From positions 2,899,520 through 2,963,519 of the forward strand of contig JAVGVS010000025.1 of NCBI GenBank assembly GCA_032718565.1: DNA of 64,000 nucleotides. The letters run 5' to 3'. The stretch comes from Distichodus sexfasciatus. Taxonomy: Eukaryota; Chordata; Actinopteri; Characiformes; Distichodontidae. The notes beneath the pieces were generated by a model. It was not told where the DNA came from. It was given only the letters and a program-made list of their open reading frames with translations, and made no database searches. A program made the position numbers and the translations under genes. This document shows, one piece after another, positions 35,272 through 45,592 of the stretch (positions are counted from its first letter, which is position 1; each line of letters starts with the position of its first letter).

Positions 35272-35545
35272 CGATATGACTTCAAATCAACATCACGATA
35301 ATTCGAACATTTTGCCTCGATTATTTTTAATGAACAGTTATTTTGTTAGTTTTTCGTCTTCGTTGTTCACTTACAAGGTTTGTACTGCAGTTATGTTCAA
35401 CTATTAAAGCTGGGATATTTTCTCTAATGAGAAAGAGCACAACCAGAATTTAAAAAATAGTATAATATGTCATGGCCAAGATTACATCGATTAGAAGTTC
35501 AGAATGTCAGTTCTGATTAATTGTGGATTCATTGACCAACCCCTA
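35272..35545. mobile_element. hAT-type non-autonomous element, TAGG-CTGAGCGATATGAC family
   Basis: The left end TAGGACTGAGCGATATGAC is a variant of the common fish terminus TAGGGCTGGGCGATATG. The right end is CCAACCCCTA. Flanks ACCCCATC (35264-35271) and ACCCCAGC (35546-35553) match at 7 of 8 positions. It is 274 bp long and non-coding. Confidence 0.7.
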
Positions 35546-35553
35546 ACCCCAGC

Positions 35554-36904
35554 ACAACTGCTATAGTGAAATCTTTTAGCTTCCGAGTTGGCGACTTGCC
35601 TGTTACTGTCTCACAATAACGCCAACCCCAAGGTAGGCGAAAGCAAAGTAAGAACCGTTTTTTGAGGAAACCACTGGAAGCCCTTTGGCTTTCCAGCGCC
35701 ACACTATAACACTCTGGCAGAAAGTGCAAAGGCCTCCGGAAAAATCTGTTCAGATCAGTGGCCAAGAGGAACATGGAGATCTCGATGCAGTGTAGTAGGT
35801 TTGGGAGCGTATAAGCACTTTGGGTTTACTTTGGCCGTCTCCTCCAGATCAGGCCTGAAAACAGGGCCGGATATTGAATGTGAGATATTTAGAGTTTGTA
35901 ATTTCATTTCGAGACGACTCTGTGTTCCGGTTGACGGGTTTGCTTTTTGGCAAGGGTGAATGGAGTTCATTTTATTTGCACGTATCTTACCTTCATATTG
36001 TGTTCTTTTGTGGTATTTTATCTCTGCATGATCTGTCGTTCAACTCTGTGCAACCAGACTCCTTGGGAGAATTACAGTGATCCGCGTTGTGTTTTAGGTG
36101 TATCTTCGCTTTCATATTCGCTAGGTTTTTTTTCTGGTGTTTTCGGGACATTCCATCTGGGTGTCATGACTCTGTCACGTGTTGGCACTAAGGTAAAAGT
36201 ACCGAGCCACATGATGGTTTTCTCTGTATGATGGTGAAACGAAAACAAGTGATGTTATCACATGTTTACGTCATGGTTTAGTGTGAGAGTAGTTTAACCC
36301 ACCATGTGTGATATGCGATATGTTCCTTTATCTTCTCCATTCCCTCATTCTTATGCCACGGCTACAGACACTTCGTTATCCTGTTCTTACCTGCTTCACA
36401 AGGAAAAGCAAAAGTAAAAGTAGAGTGATGAGTGAAGTAAAGATTGCCATGTATCAGCCAAATTTATTTCAACAAGGTTAAATTATACAATTAACTTGTG
36501 GTCCGTCATCATCTCCTGTGTTCCTGCCATTGTCTGTGCACTACTTTGGTCATGATTTATTTCTTTATTTATCAAGGCATCTAAAACAGTAATTAGTTAA
36601 AAGATCTCTCTTTCCGTGGATGCTAATGTGCCTAATGGAGAGTAGCTTTGCAGCCCCTGACTTATGCCTCCATTAGTTTACATTTAATCTTTGCTACACT
36701 ACTTCCTTAGCTTTAGTGCCATTCTATCCGCATAAGACACAAACACAGCGATTCCACAACATTTGTGAAATTATGAAACACTATTAATGCCTTGTAAATT
36801 TCATAGTTGCTAGTGTTGATTTTGATAGCTACCTTAGATTATATCTTTGTCTTAAGAAGAAAATGCTTATTAGTTTTAGTTGTGTTTTTATCCTTCATGT
36901 TTTT
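35554..36904. other. no gene seen; unique
   Basis: Unique sequence; 36.42-36.78 kb has several TAATTA/ATTAG homeodomain-like words. Confidence 0.4.
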
Positions 36905-37010
36905 CATGCGTATATCTGCCGATGGTGATAAATGAGAACAAGTGCAGGCAGAGTTGAGCGTGTAAAGACAAGATATTTTGCTCGCCATGACACTCCATGT
37001 GCACTAAAAA
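36905..37010 (-). repeat. transposon fragment related to 29.3-30.1 kb
   Basis: In reverse complement this reads CAAAATATCTTGTCTTTACA then GCTCAACTCTGCCTG and ends in GGCAGATATACGCATGAA. It matches the 29.5 and 30.0 kb blocks in order. Confidence 0.5.
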
Positions 37011-38704
37011 TCATTTCCAGCATTTTTTAATTAACCAAACGGTCTGTGTTCCACATGAGAGTCGCGTCACAGTAATGCGGAGGACACGCATCGGAATAAT
37101 CGCTAAAAATATCGAGTAAATGGCTGTATTGTGAGTAAAACGCTGGCTGTTTTTGTAATTTTTTTAAGCTAAAAACGAGTTTTGTCTGTAATAAATGGTA
37201 GGGGTGGCTAAACTGGAATGCTTTGGTGAATGACTTCCCTGAGAGAGTCGTGTGCGCTAACAAACACAGCATGTGTTTACATCACGAAAAATTTCATTAA
37301 TGCGTTTCTACCCAATTACTTCATTTTTATTACATTTAAATTTTACATTTTCTTACATTTATTAAATTTTTACCCTACTTTTTGTCAACGGAATTAACAC
37401 TGCTAAAAGCTGTAGAAACTTTAAATGTCTTTCGTAAGGGCCCAATGCTGGTTGTTCTGGCAGTAGGATAGAGCTGAACCCAGGACTGTATATACCATGA
37501 AAATATAATGGATTTAGTTCAAAGATGTGCCTCCTCAAATGCATTAAGAAAAATGATGCGTTTGCTGATGCACATCTAATACAGTATATCACTACCACTG
37601 GCAGGAAATAGCACCACTGATCACTGCCACTTAACGCTTTTTAACATCCCACTGCCAGAGGAGATGACTAGGAAGTTCTGGTTACATTTACATATGATGA
37701 TGACAACATGACCCTTTTTCCCCCTCTTCCTTCAGGCGTCAGAACTCTCGCTCATCCCAGCCATCGTCTGGAAAACCTGCAAGCTGAGTGACAAACCGCA
37801 TCATTTGTAGCAACCACTTAGCCATAAAAAAAGGCCCTCTCCGGAGAGTTAGTGTAGCAAAACGAGGCCTTTCATTTGAGATTTCATCCTCTGTAACCTC
37901 ACACATTCTCTGCCTCCTCTGCACCGCTGGTGTGCTCCAAATGGACTGTTGAGAGAAACGTACCACTCATTTGTGCCGAAGGGCCTCGGTGGTTCCCACC
38001 TCAAATAGATGACGCAGCTGCCGTCTCCCGGGGCTTGAAATGGCTCAAGCTCTTAGGAATTTCAAAACGTCTTGTGAATTTTCTTTTTTGCAAGGACTTC
38101 GTACAAGGTTTTATCCGGCATTGCTCTCTGCAAAAACACAATGCGAGGCATTTCATATTTTACAGATTTTTACGCGTAACATCAAAAATGGCACATTTTA
38201 TATTCTAGTACTAGGTCATCCATGTGTTCTCATCCTCTGAGCTGTGGAACAAACCTGATCATCATCGTGATACTACACCACTGTGTGCTGCTCGCTTCCT
38301 CCCCTGACGAATAAATGCCAAATAATCTGTTATCTGCATCCAGGAAGTAGGGAAATAAACAGAGGCTAAGTGCCAGGAATTAGGCAGAGGAACTGTCTGC
38401 CTGCTTGTGTCTTAGCAACCAAGTATCTCTCGGCCAGTGTGTATGGCAGCACCAAACAGCTTGTGTATGAGAGTGTGTGTGTGTGTGTGAGATTTGGAAC
38501 AGGAAGGGAGATAGTTCTTACGTGTGTGTGTGTGTGTGTGTGTTTGTTTGGTTGCCTAAATGGAAAACAGGTCCACATTCCTTCCAGAAGTCGATGTTTA
38601 TTAATACAGTGATGTGCTGTTTGAGAGGCTTTGCACTGCTGTATGAGGAAGATGGTGTGGCGCAATCTAAATCAGGCACTTTCTTAATACCGTGGGTACT
38701 TACT
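37011..38704. other. no gene seen
   Basis: Unique sequence with a strong acceptor-like CCCCCTCTTCCTTCAG ending at 37735, but no open exon follows. The GT tracts lie at 38.5 kb. Confidence 0.4.
38472..38543. repeat. two (GT)n tracts
   Basis: GT runs at 38472-38489 and 38521-38543, separated by 31 unique bases. Confidence 0.9.
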
Positions 38705-38790
38705 AGAACTAGACATAGCACGATACCACTTTTTATGGCCAATACCGACATTGTAAATTACGATACAAATCTGATAGTCTTTTTTAACCA
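38705..38790 (+). repeat. fragment of a dispersed GCACGATACCACTTTTT repeat
   Basis: GCACGATACCACTTTTTATGG followed by CCAATACCGACATTG is typical of the end of a widespread fish transposon derivative. A related, degraded block (AGTATCAGACATAAAAAGTGG) is at 48640-48680 in the other orientation. Confidence 0.4.
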
Positions 38791-38897
38791 GAAAATAATG
38801 CTTTAAAATGTTTGTATATGTTAAATTATTTATTATTAAAATAACATAACAGCGTTAATCATGAGCTCACTCGCTTAATCAACTCTTCTGTTTAAAG

Positions 38898-39415
38898 TAG
38901 GGCTGTGGATTATGACCAAAATCTCATATCCTGATATCGATATACTGTATATCACGATATAGTACATTTTCTGTCAAATTCTGTGGAACTTGCTCAAGTA
39001 AAATCTTGTGTCTGTGCAGGCTCTGCTTACATGTGCACATGAAAGATGTGTATTAATATGGAACGACAAAGGTGCCACAATTTGGCTATATTTTTAGCTC
39101 TAGTGTAGTGCCTTTAAGGCAAATCATAGATCTGAGCACGTGCAGAGTATTTCGAGCACGCATCTCGCCAGAGTTGACTGTGCACAGATACAATATTTTG
39201 CTAGCGAAAGTTCCACTGCGCGTTCAGAATTACGGCAGAAATACAACGCCATGTGTGCTTACATCCATGTGACGCCGTGGTGACTGCTGTAAATCTAACA
39301 GAAAAAATCTATTGTCGTAAACAGAATTTTGCAACACCACAAAATAAACGATAGCGTATAATGCGAAACAAAAGACATCGGCATCCTATATATTACGTGA
39401 CATGGCACAGCCCTA
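38898..39415. mobile_element. hAT-type non-autonomous element with TAGGGCTGTG ends
   Basis: Terminal repeats TAGGGCTGTG and CACAGCCCTA are exact inverses. The flanks GTTTAAAG (38890-38897) and GTTTAAGC (39416-39423) agree at 6 of 8 bases. The subterminal region is rich in ATCGATATACTG/CACGATATAG. There is no transposase. A central segment (AAGTAAAATCTTGTG ... GGCTCTGCTTACATGTGCAC) is related to sequence at 29.5, 29.95 and 36.95 kb. Confidence 0.75.
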
Positions 39416-39625
39416 GTTTAAGCGATATCCTCATGGATGTGAGGAGTGTAAGGGTTAAACTTGTTTTAATTTGTTGTCTTACTGTGGTTGTTGTCTAAAT
39501 GAGTTTTTAATGGCTGGCAAAGTATTGCTGTTTTTAAGTCTAGCTCTCCCTACAGAACCCAATTATTATAAGATAATTAGTGGCTTGCAGTAATGACTTG
39601 ACTCTTTTGTATGGAGTGGCTCCAG

Positions 39626-39660
39626 TGAGGAGGAGGAGGAGGAGGAGGAGGATGATGATG
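39626..39660. repeat. (GGA)n/(TGA)n microsatellite
   Basis: About eight GGA units followed by three ATG units. The surrounding 39.6-39.9 kb is somewhat CpG-rich. Confidence 0.9.
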
Positions 39661-40287
39661 CAGCGTCTGTTTCTTTAAGCCTGCCTCCCGACTCTCCCTC
39701 CCTCTCCTCTGGAACACTAATGTTCTGGTGCGAGGCCCTGATTCGTGGCCAGGTTGCCTGGGCAACGGGCCGCAGCACGTAAATGGGGAGAGATGTTTTG
39801 GGAGCGATGGGCTTTGGAGCAGGAAATCTTATGCATTCTTTATCTCCAAGCCACTGGATGTCAGGCAGCGAACGGAGCGGAGTGAGAACGGCATTTCCTC
39901 TCTCCGGCTCACCTTCGGAAAGAAAGAGGCCTTGTGAAATGAGCAGTGTTCAGGTTACACTCTCAAAACACTTGAGAGAGAGAGAGAAACTGAAACTGCT
40001 TTTTCAAATTTAGCAGAAATGTAGCTCCGAGGATCTCAGCCCAGCCTTCAAGACTTTTACTATTCCTTTTCCCAACATTTAAAATATACAACATACAAAC
40101 TCCCTAAAAATTGACATATTCTTTGTTAGTGAGTCACCCCTCATTTGTTCATTTGTTGCTTCTGAAGAGCTAGACTTTGTTGAGTTTTTAATGTAATGCT
40201 GAGTGTTTATGTGTACAGTGTTTCCACTAGGTTTACAGCTTTAGGGGTGGGGGCGTAGGGTTAGGGTTAGACGGATACTTCACATTG

Positions 40288-40321
40288 TCTGTGTGTGTGT
40301 GTGTGTGTGCGTGCGCGTGCG
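40288..40321. repeat. (GT)n with GC-interrupted end
   Basis: A GT run that changes into GCGTGCGCGTGCGC, an alternating purine-pyrimidine stretch able to adopt Z-DNA. Two TTAGGG units lie just upstream at 40257-40269. Confidence 0.85.
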
Positions 40322-40437
40322 CTTTGGGGTGGAACTCCGATATATAGTTATATCATAAACACGTTACCATGTACAGATTGAACTGACATGCCTTGGCGTA
40401 AATGATTACAGTTAAATACTTATTGCCATAGGTGTGG

Positions 40438-40712
40438 TTCATTCATTCATTACCCAAGCCGCGTAATCCCTACCGAGGTCACGTGGTGGGGACCGGAGCC
40501 TATCGGACCAACCCCGGGCAGGCGCCAACACACCGCAGGGCACACACAATCACACCTTACGGGCCTTATCATCCTATAGTGCATGCGTTTGGACTGTGGG
40601 AGAAAACAGGATCCACATGGGGAGAGCATGCAAACTCCACAGAGAAAAGCCCTATGGCCGACCCGGGTGATGGAACCCAGGACCTTCTCGCTGTGCCACC
40701 GTGCCGCCCCAT
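40438..40712 (-). mobile_element. tRNA-derived SINE, family A
   Basis: Reverse copy from ATTCATTCATTACCCAAGCC to the head (CGCTGTGCCACCGTGCCGCCCC). It contains GGACTGTGGGAGAAAACAGG and the B box complement GGTGATGGAACCC, so the B box is mutated. Confidence 0.7.
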
Positions 40713-40992
40713 AGGTGTAGTTACACTTACTAAACTGAATGCCCTGCTGCAGTTGGAATTTTCCTAGGACATAAAAATACGGTTGCTCTGCACTTTCCAA
40801 ATATCTGAATGAGCAAACTTTTATTTAATTTAGCAAACAGCAGCTTGCATTTGCTAATTAACAGGACAGTCTCTCTGAAGCAACCTGACGTTAAGGCCTT
40901 TGCTCAGAGCCCCAATGGCAGTAGTTCTCAAAGTGGAGTCAACGTTTGGAGCTTTCTCATTTTTCATGAATTTATTGGCTTTAGGCCTAAAT

Positions 40993-41822
40993 CAAGGGTC
41001 GGCAACCCGCGGCTCTTTCATCCTTATGTTGCGTTCTCCCTGTGGCTTTGGAAAATAAATAATGCGTATTCAATTTAAGTATATTTTATTTTTATACGTA
41101 GTTTTTTTTTTTAATTGTAGTTCGGAATTTGAAGATTACTGTGATCGTGTAACATCAAAATACAATGTGTTTAATTTTTTGTTGCTCAAAATATGCGTCA
41201 CAAAAGCTGGTATATACCCGCCAAACCGCCGCGTATTCATCAAGCTTTTCGACCCCAGATAGGCTAAGCATGGATAAATCTGAAGAAAATAGAACATATA
41301 ATGATGTAAAGATGAAGGTGACATCTTACAGCCCGGATTTGCAGACGTTTTGCGCTGAGGTTCAGGAGCCCCATTAACCAGGTAAAATAAATATTTTAAT
41401 CAGATATTTTGCAAATATGTATTTTACATTGATTAGTGAAATAGTGAAATTTTTTCAATTTATTTTTTAATTTCAGATCAACCACCGGTAGCCTACAGGC
41501 GATGATAGGATTACGGCATGCGGCAATTTTAGTTTGCTGCATGGATACTTTTAACTTCGGCTTTTTATTTCATTTGAAAGAGACCTTCAACTCAGTGTGT
41601 TTTTTACAGTGAGTTCTAAATGTTCAAAATGTTTTCTTTGCATAAATTAAATTTCACAAGCAACACACTAGCCTAGTTTTTTTAATACATAGCATGAAAG
41701 TAAAAAAACAATATATGTAGTGTTATCTTCATTTTAGAAAGGATTTGCGGCTCCCGGTGTTTTCTCTTTTGTGGAAACCGGGTCCAAATGGCTCTTTGAG
41801 TGTTAAAGGTTGCCGACCCCTT
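40993..41822. mobile_element. hAT-type non-autonomous element with GGGTCGGCAACC ends
   Basis: The left end CAAGGGTCGGCAACC and right end GGTTGCCGACCCCTT are 15-bp inverted repeats matching the general hAT terminus CAGGGGTCGGCAACC. Flanking octamers GCCTAAAT (40985-40992) and GTCTAAAC (41823-41830) agree at 6 of 8 positions, a decayed target duplication. The subterminal GGCTCTTT / AAATGGCTCTTTGAG pair is typical. The 830-bp interior has only short ORFs (66 and 70 codons near 41062-41377) that I do not recognise as transposase. Confidence 0.75.
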
Positions 41823-41944
41823 GTCTAAACTGATCACACCATTATAGACTTAACTGTGCCCCACGTATACAAGATAAATGTTAGTGCAATTAATAATATA
41901 CAGGATTGTTTCTACAACAGATGATCTTAGACCTGCTCCAACAA

Positions 41945-41972
41945 ATACAGTACTGTGCAAAAGTCTTTTGCC
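41945..41972 (+). repeat. solo end of the ACAGTACTGTGCAAAAGTCTT transposon family
   Basis: TACAGTACTGTGCAAAAGTC matches the terminus of the 63.2-kb MITE and, less closely, the Tc1-like element at 42.8 kb. No partner end was found nearby. Confidence 0.5.
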
Positions 41973-42570
41973 ATGTAGGTCTGAGTTGCCAGTGGCTTTC
42001 TATTTTTCCCTTACTTGCCAGAGTTAGATCTCTTTTCAAAGCCAGTTTCTAAGTCTATTTCAGATATCTATTCACCGCTGGGCAGCATTCAGAGCTGTCA
42101 GCACAGCTGCTCGGGCATGGCAAAATATTTTTTAGCTAATGGAAAGCTGTCATAAAACCGTCTTTTCTCTTAGCCTGTTGTTTTTATACTCTATAACCTG
42201 CCTGTCTTGTTAAATCCCTTCTATAACCAGATATCGGCAAATGTTTTGCAAATGCACTGCATACTTGTTCTGCTTGCTTATGAGCCTTTACAGTAATTCT
42301 AAGGCTTTTTGTACATTTAGTATGTATTTTCTGACTTGCCAGTTTCTCTCAGTGTGCAGAAGCAAGAGATGAGAATGAGTCTTTATGAGGCTGGGCCTAA
42401 TTTTCCCCCATTAGCCACCAAACTGCCTTGTCAATTTTGCCTTTATTTTATTAAGACTTGATTATCGGTCCGGCAGATATTTAGTGCCAATCAGAGCATT
42501 CGGTGTTGACTAACGTAATGGCATTACTTGCACGACTGAGTCCATGAAAGCACACGATGGATGTTATTAG

Positions 42571-42682
42571 GGCTAGTTGGTAGCGGAAGGTTGGTGATCG
42601 GAAGGTCGCCCAGCTGCCCACTGCTCCTTCACGGATGGTTCAGATGCAGAGCATGTGTTCACAGTGACACTCACTCACTCAA
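42571..42682 (+). mobile_element. SINE family B, internally deleted
   Basis: GGCTAGTTGGTAGCGGAAGG and GATCGGAAGGTCGCC are joined directly to CAGCTGCCCACTGCTCCTTC and GTTCAGATGCAGAG. About half the body is missing. Confidence 0.6.
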
Positions 42683-42820
42683 ATTGTTGACCAAATGATT
42701 GACCAAATTGAACCAGCATGAGCCAGATAAAGTAGGTTAGAGCTTCTGAGTGTTGATTTTAAAACTTTTTTGATTAATTATCCAGCCATCTCTAGCTCAG
42801 CCATCTCTACTGCCAATGTA

Positions 42821-43375
42821 CAGAACCGTGCAAAAGTTTTAGGCGGGTGTGAAAAAATGCTGTCAACAAAGAATGCTTTCAGAAATATAAATAATGATTG
42901 TTTATTTTTATCAATTTACAAAATGCAAAGTGAACAAACAAAAGAAAAATCTAAATCAAATCAGTATTTGGTGTTACTACCTTTTGCCTTCACCCAGCAT
43001 CAATTCATAGGTGCATGGGTACACTTGCACAAAGTCAGGGGTTTTGTAGGATTATAGTCATTATATTATTTAGTAGTCATTATATTAGTTTGTAGGATTA
43101 TAGGATTATAGATCTGTGGTTAGTTCTCCAAGATGTTTGGAACAACCTACCAGCCGAGTTCCTTCAAAAACTGTGTGCAAGTGTACCTAGAAGAATTGAT
43201 GCTGTTTTGAAGGCAAAGGGTGGTCACACCAAATATTGATTTGATTTAGTTTTCTCTTTTGTTCATTCACTGCATTTTGTTGATTGATTAAAATAAAAGA
43301 TTAACACTTCCATTTTTGAAAGCAATCTTTGTTTACAGCATTTTTATACCTGCCTAAAACTTTTGCAAAGTACTG
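42821..43375 (+). mobile_element. Tc1-like element, internally deleted, long inverted repeats
   Basis: The left (42821-43037) and right (about 43166-43375) portions are inverted repeats of about 210 bp. The terminal part is CAG-AC-GTGCAAAAGTTTTAGGC, and TA flanks both sides (42819-42820 and 43376-43377), the Tc1/mariner target. The centre is reduced to a rearranged AT-rich stretch (43045-43110) with repeated GGATTATAG words. The right arm includes the end of a transposase gene. It is non-functional because almost the whole coding region is missing. Confidence 0.85.
43111..43239 (+). pseudogene. C-terminal remnant of a Tc1/mariner-family transposase
   Basis: An open frame from 43111 to the TGA at 43237-43239 encodes about 42 residues, with the motifs LQDVWNNLPAEFLQ and AVLKAKGGHTKY at the very end. 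This ending is characteristic of Tc1-like transposases, which cut and paste at TA sites through a DDE catalytic domain. The DDE domain and the DNA-binding N-terminus are absent; the family is about 340 residues long. The remnant lies partly inside the right inverted repeat. Confidence 0.8.
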
Positions 43376-43876
43376 TAGTTCAGTTGCTACTCATCAGCTT
43401 TTATGATGAGAAAGACTTTCACAAAATCCTTCTCCCCATTATTAGTCTTGGTCTAGAGTAAGCTGGGGGCATTCGGGGCAAAAATCAATGGTGCGTTCCA
43501 ACACTGAACAAACAGTAGCCATAGAAATTACAGGGCGGCACCATTGTTTCAAAGAGGAAACCCAAAACAACTGCTAAACTCGCAAGCTTGTCCAGCGTGA
43601 GGAAGGATACCCATTCAGCCTAACACATCTCAGCCTGGCCTAACGAGAACAATGTGTGTTGATTTGATCTTGCATTGCTGCTGCAGTGGATGTGATTGAC
43701 CTAGATTTTCACATTTTTTCTCTCCCTCTCTTTTTCTGTAAAAGAGATGAAAAAACACTACATGCAAACAAAAGTTAGTTGGAGGTTAGATTTGGGTTTA
43801 ATGCATAAACCTAGAAAATATCAGAAAAGAACTGAAAATGGAAAGGTAATCATCCAGAAAACACGCTGTAAAGGTG

Positions 43877-44084
43877 AAAGTGAGTGATTATTTGTCATTA
43901 TGAACACAGCACAGCACACAGTGCACCACAACTAAATGTGTCCTCTGCATTTGACCCATCTGTGAAGCAGCTGTGGGCAGCTGACATGGGCAGCAGGGGG
44001 ACAGTACCTTGCTTATGAATACCTTTACTGGACTGGGATTTGAACAGGCGACCTTCCTAACCGTTACGTTACCAACTGTCCCGT
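43877..44084 (-). mobile_element. SINE family B, reverse copy
   Basis: Runs from AGTGAGTGATTATTTGTCAT through TCTGCATTTGACCCATCTGT to the head GTTACGTTACCAACTGTCCC. The B box is recognisable in reverse (GGATTTGAACAGGCGACC). Confidence 0.75.
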
Positions 44085-45121
44085 ATTTAAAATCTCCAAC
44101 AGTTCCTTAATGAATATTAAATATTTTGCTCTTCAAATGAAACTGTACAATAAGACTTGATGTGTGGTGATGAAGGCCTTTAGTAACCTAAACTAGTAGT
44201 GGCCGACCTAAAACTCCGACAACGCAAACATTAATCTTTTTGCAAGGAGCATGACATATTGCAAGTAATATTTCAGCAGTGTCTGATGTGATGTGATTTA
44301 TTTATTAATGCTGTCTTTCTGATGTAACCAAAAAAGAAAAGTTTTTGAAGCCCGTCAGTCTTCTGAACAGCACACACCTTTACCAGCTTTACACTTTGAC
44401 AAGCCAATAATTATTTAAGCATTTCATTGTTACTTTTTCAGACAAGGCACAGCATGTTGCCTAGCACAAAAGCACACATATCATCTGTTAAAATATCCAT
44501 AGAAACCGTATAATGCCTCAGAGCAAAGAGCAGAACCTGGGAACAAACTTCTGGTGGTTGTCTGGTCTTGTCTTCTGAATCGGAGCTGTTCATTCACACC
44601 GTTTCTCCCTCAACCCCACCTCAAATCAGCTTATTTTGTATGGGTTCCACCAGTGCTGTCATTGCCCATTGCTGGCTTCACATTTCATTCAAAAAAGAAA
44701 ATTTGTGTGTCTGCTTGTGCTGTGAAGTTGGAACATTTGCAGTTCCTCTGCTTGCTGTTATAGATGGCTGGGGAGAAATTTCCCCCGGAGTCTTTAGAAA
44801 GATCGTATGGCTCCAAGGCTTTTATACAGTATTTTCTTGCATCTTGAACAAGTGAAACAAATGTTGCCATCCATAACATCAGTTTCAGCTACAAAGCTAG
44901 TGCGCTTGGCTCTGTGGCTGCATAATAAAAATGATCTCCATAAATTTCTCGTTGGCTGGATTTACCATTGAACGCAGAGTGAATTTGGCATTGCGAGAGC
45001 TGAAAGAGGTTCTCATGCACTTTGTGGAAATTTTTACAGCTTTTACTGATGCATGTGGTTGGGTGATGACGCTGCTTTAGAGAGCAAATAGGTGAAGCTG
45101 CTAGGGCTTGATAAACAAATT
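44085..45121. other. no gene seen
   Basis: Unique AT-rich sequence. Confidence 0.4.
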
Positions 45122-45366
45122 GGCAGGCGGTGATGTAACGGTAAGGTGTTTGCCGTGATCAGAACGTCGCAGATTCAAATCCAGGACCGGTACAGTTACC
45201 ACTGAGGTACTCATGAGCAGGGTACCATCCCCAAGCACTGCTCCCCGGGGCCTTACCTTGTTAGCTGCCCACTACTCCTTCACGGGTGGATCAAATGCAA
45301 ACGTCACATTTTGTTGTGGTGCACTTTGTGCTGTCCTGTGGTGTGTTCACAATGACAAATAATCTT
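45122..45366 (+). mobile_element. SINE family B, most complete forward copy
   Basis: Head GGCAGGCGGTGATGTAACGG (A box), B box region GCAGATTCAAATCC, then ACTGAGGTACTCATGAGCAG, CAAGCACTGCTCCCCGGGG, TTTTGTTGTGGTGCACTTTG and the tail CACAATGACAAATAATC. Short flanking AAATTGG words on both sides could be the target duplication. Confidence 0.8.
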
Positions 45367-45542
45367 TAACTTAAATTGGTTTTCAGACAATGCATTTTAA
45401 TTGCAGATAAATCTGTGCTGTTGACAACAATAAAATGTAACAGTTTTACTCTGACTACTCTTAATTAAATGCACATAAATGTTAGGAAAAATCTCTGTTC
45501 TTTATAAAACATTGTCAAACTCTTTATTTTTTAAAACTTAAA

Positions 45543-45592
45543 ATATCGAAATCAGTATTGGCCTTACATCGGTCAGCTGTAGAGGCTACAGG
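45543..45592 (-). mobile_element. probable hAT fragment, GTCGACC family
   Basis: The words ATCGAAATCAGTATTGGCC and ATCGGTCAGCTGTAGAGG resemble the subterminal and terminal parts of the family. The copy is short and degraded. Confidence 0.3.

Larger units (their letters stand above)
39424..40437. other. no gene seen; partly CpG-richer
   Basis: 39.60-39.95 kb has GGA repeats and raised CpG (GCAACGGGCCGCAGCACG; GGCAGCGAACGGAGCGG) but no donor-flanked ORF. It could be a minor promoter or an enhancer. Confidence 0.35.

Noticed and set aside
37719..37810. Strong splice-acceptor-like polypyrimidine tract (CCCCCTCTTCCTTCAG)
   Set aside because: All three frames close within about 75 bases and no good donor occurs before the stops, so no coding exon is supported.
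45122..45200. tRNA gene
   Set aside because: A and B boxes are present, but the sequence is the head of a dispersed SINE and does not fold into a full cloverleaf by eye; the same holds for 17164, 32596 and 61968.
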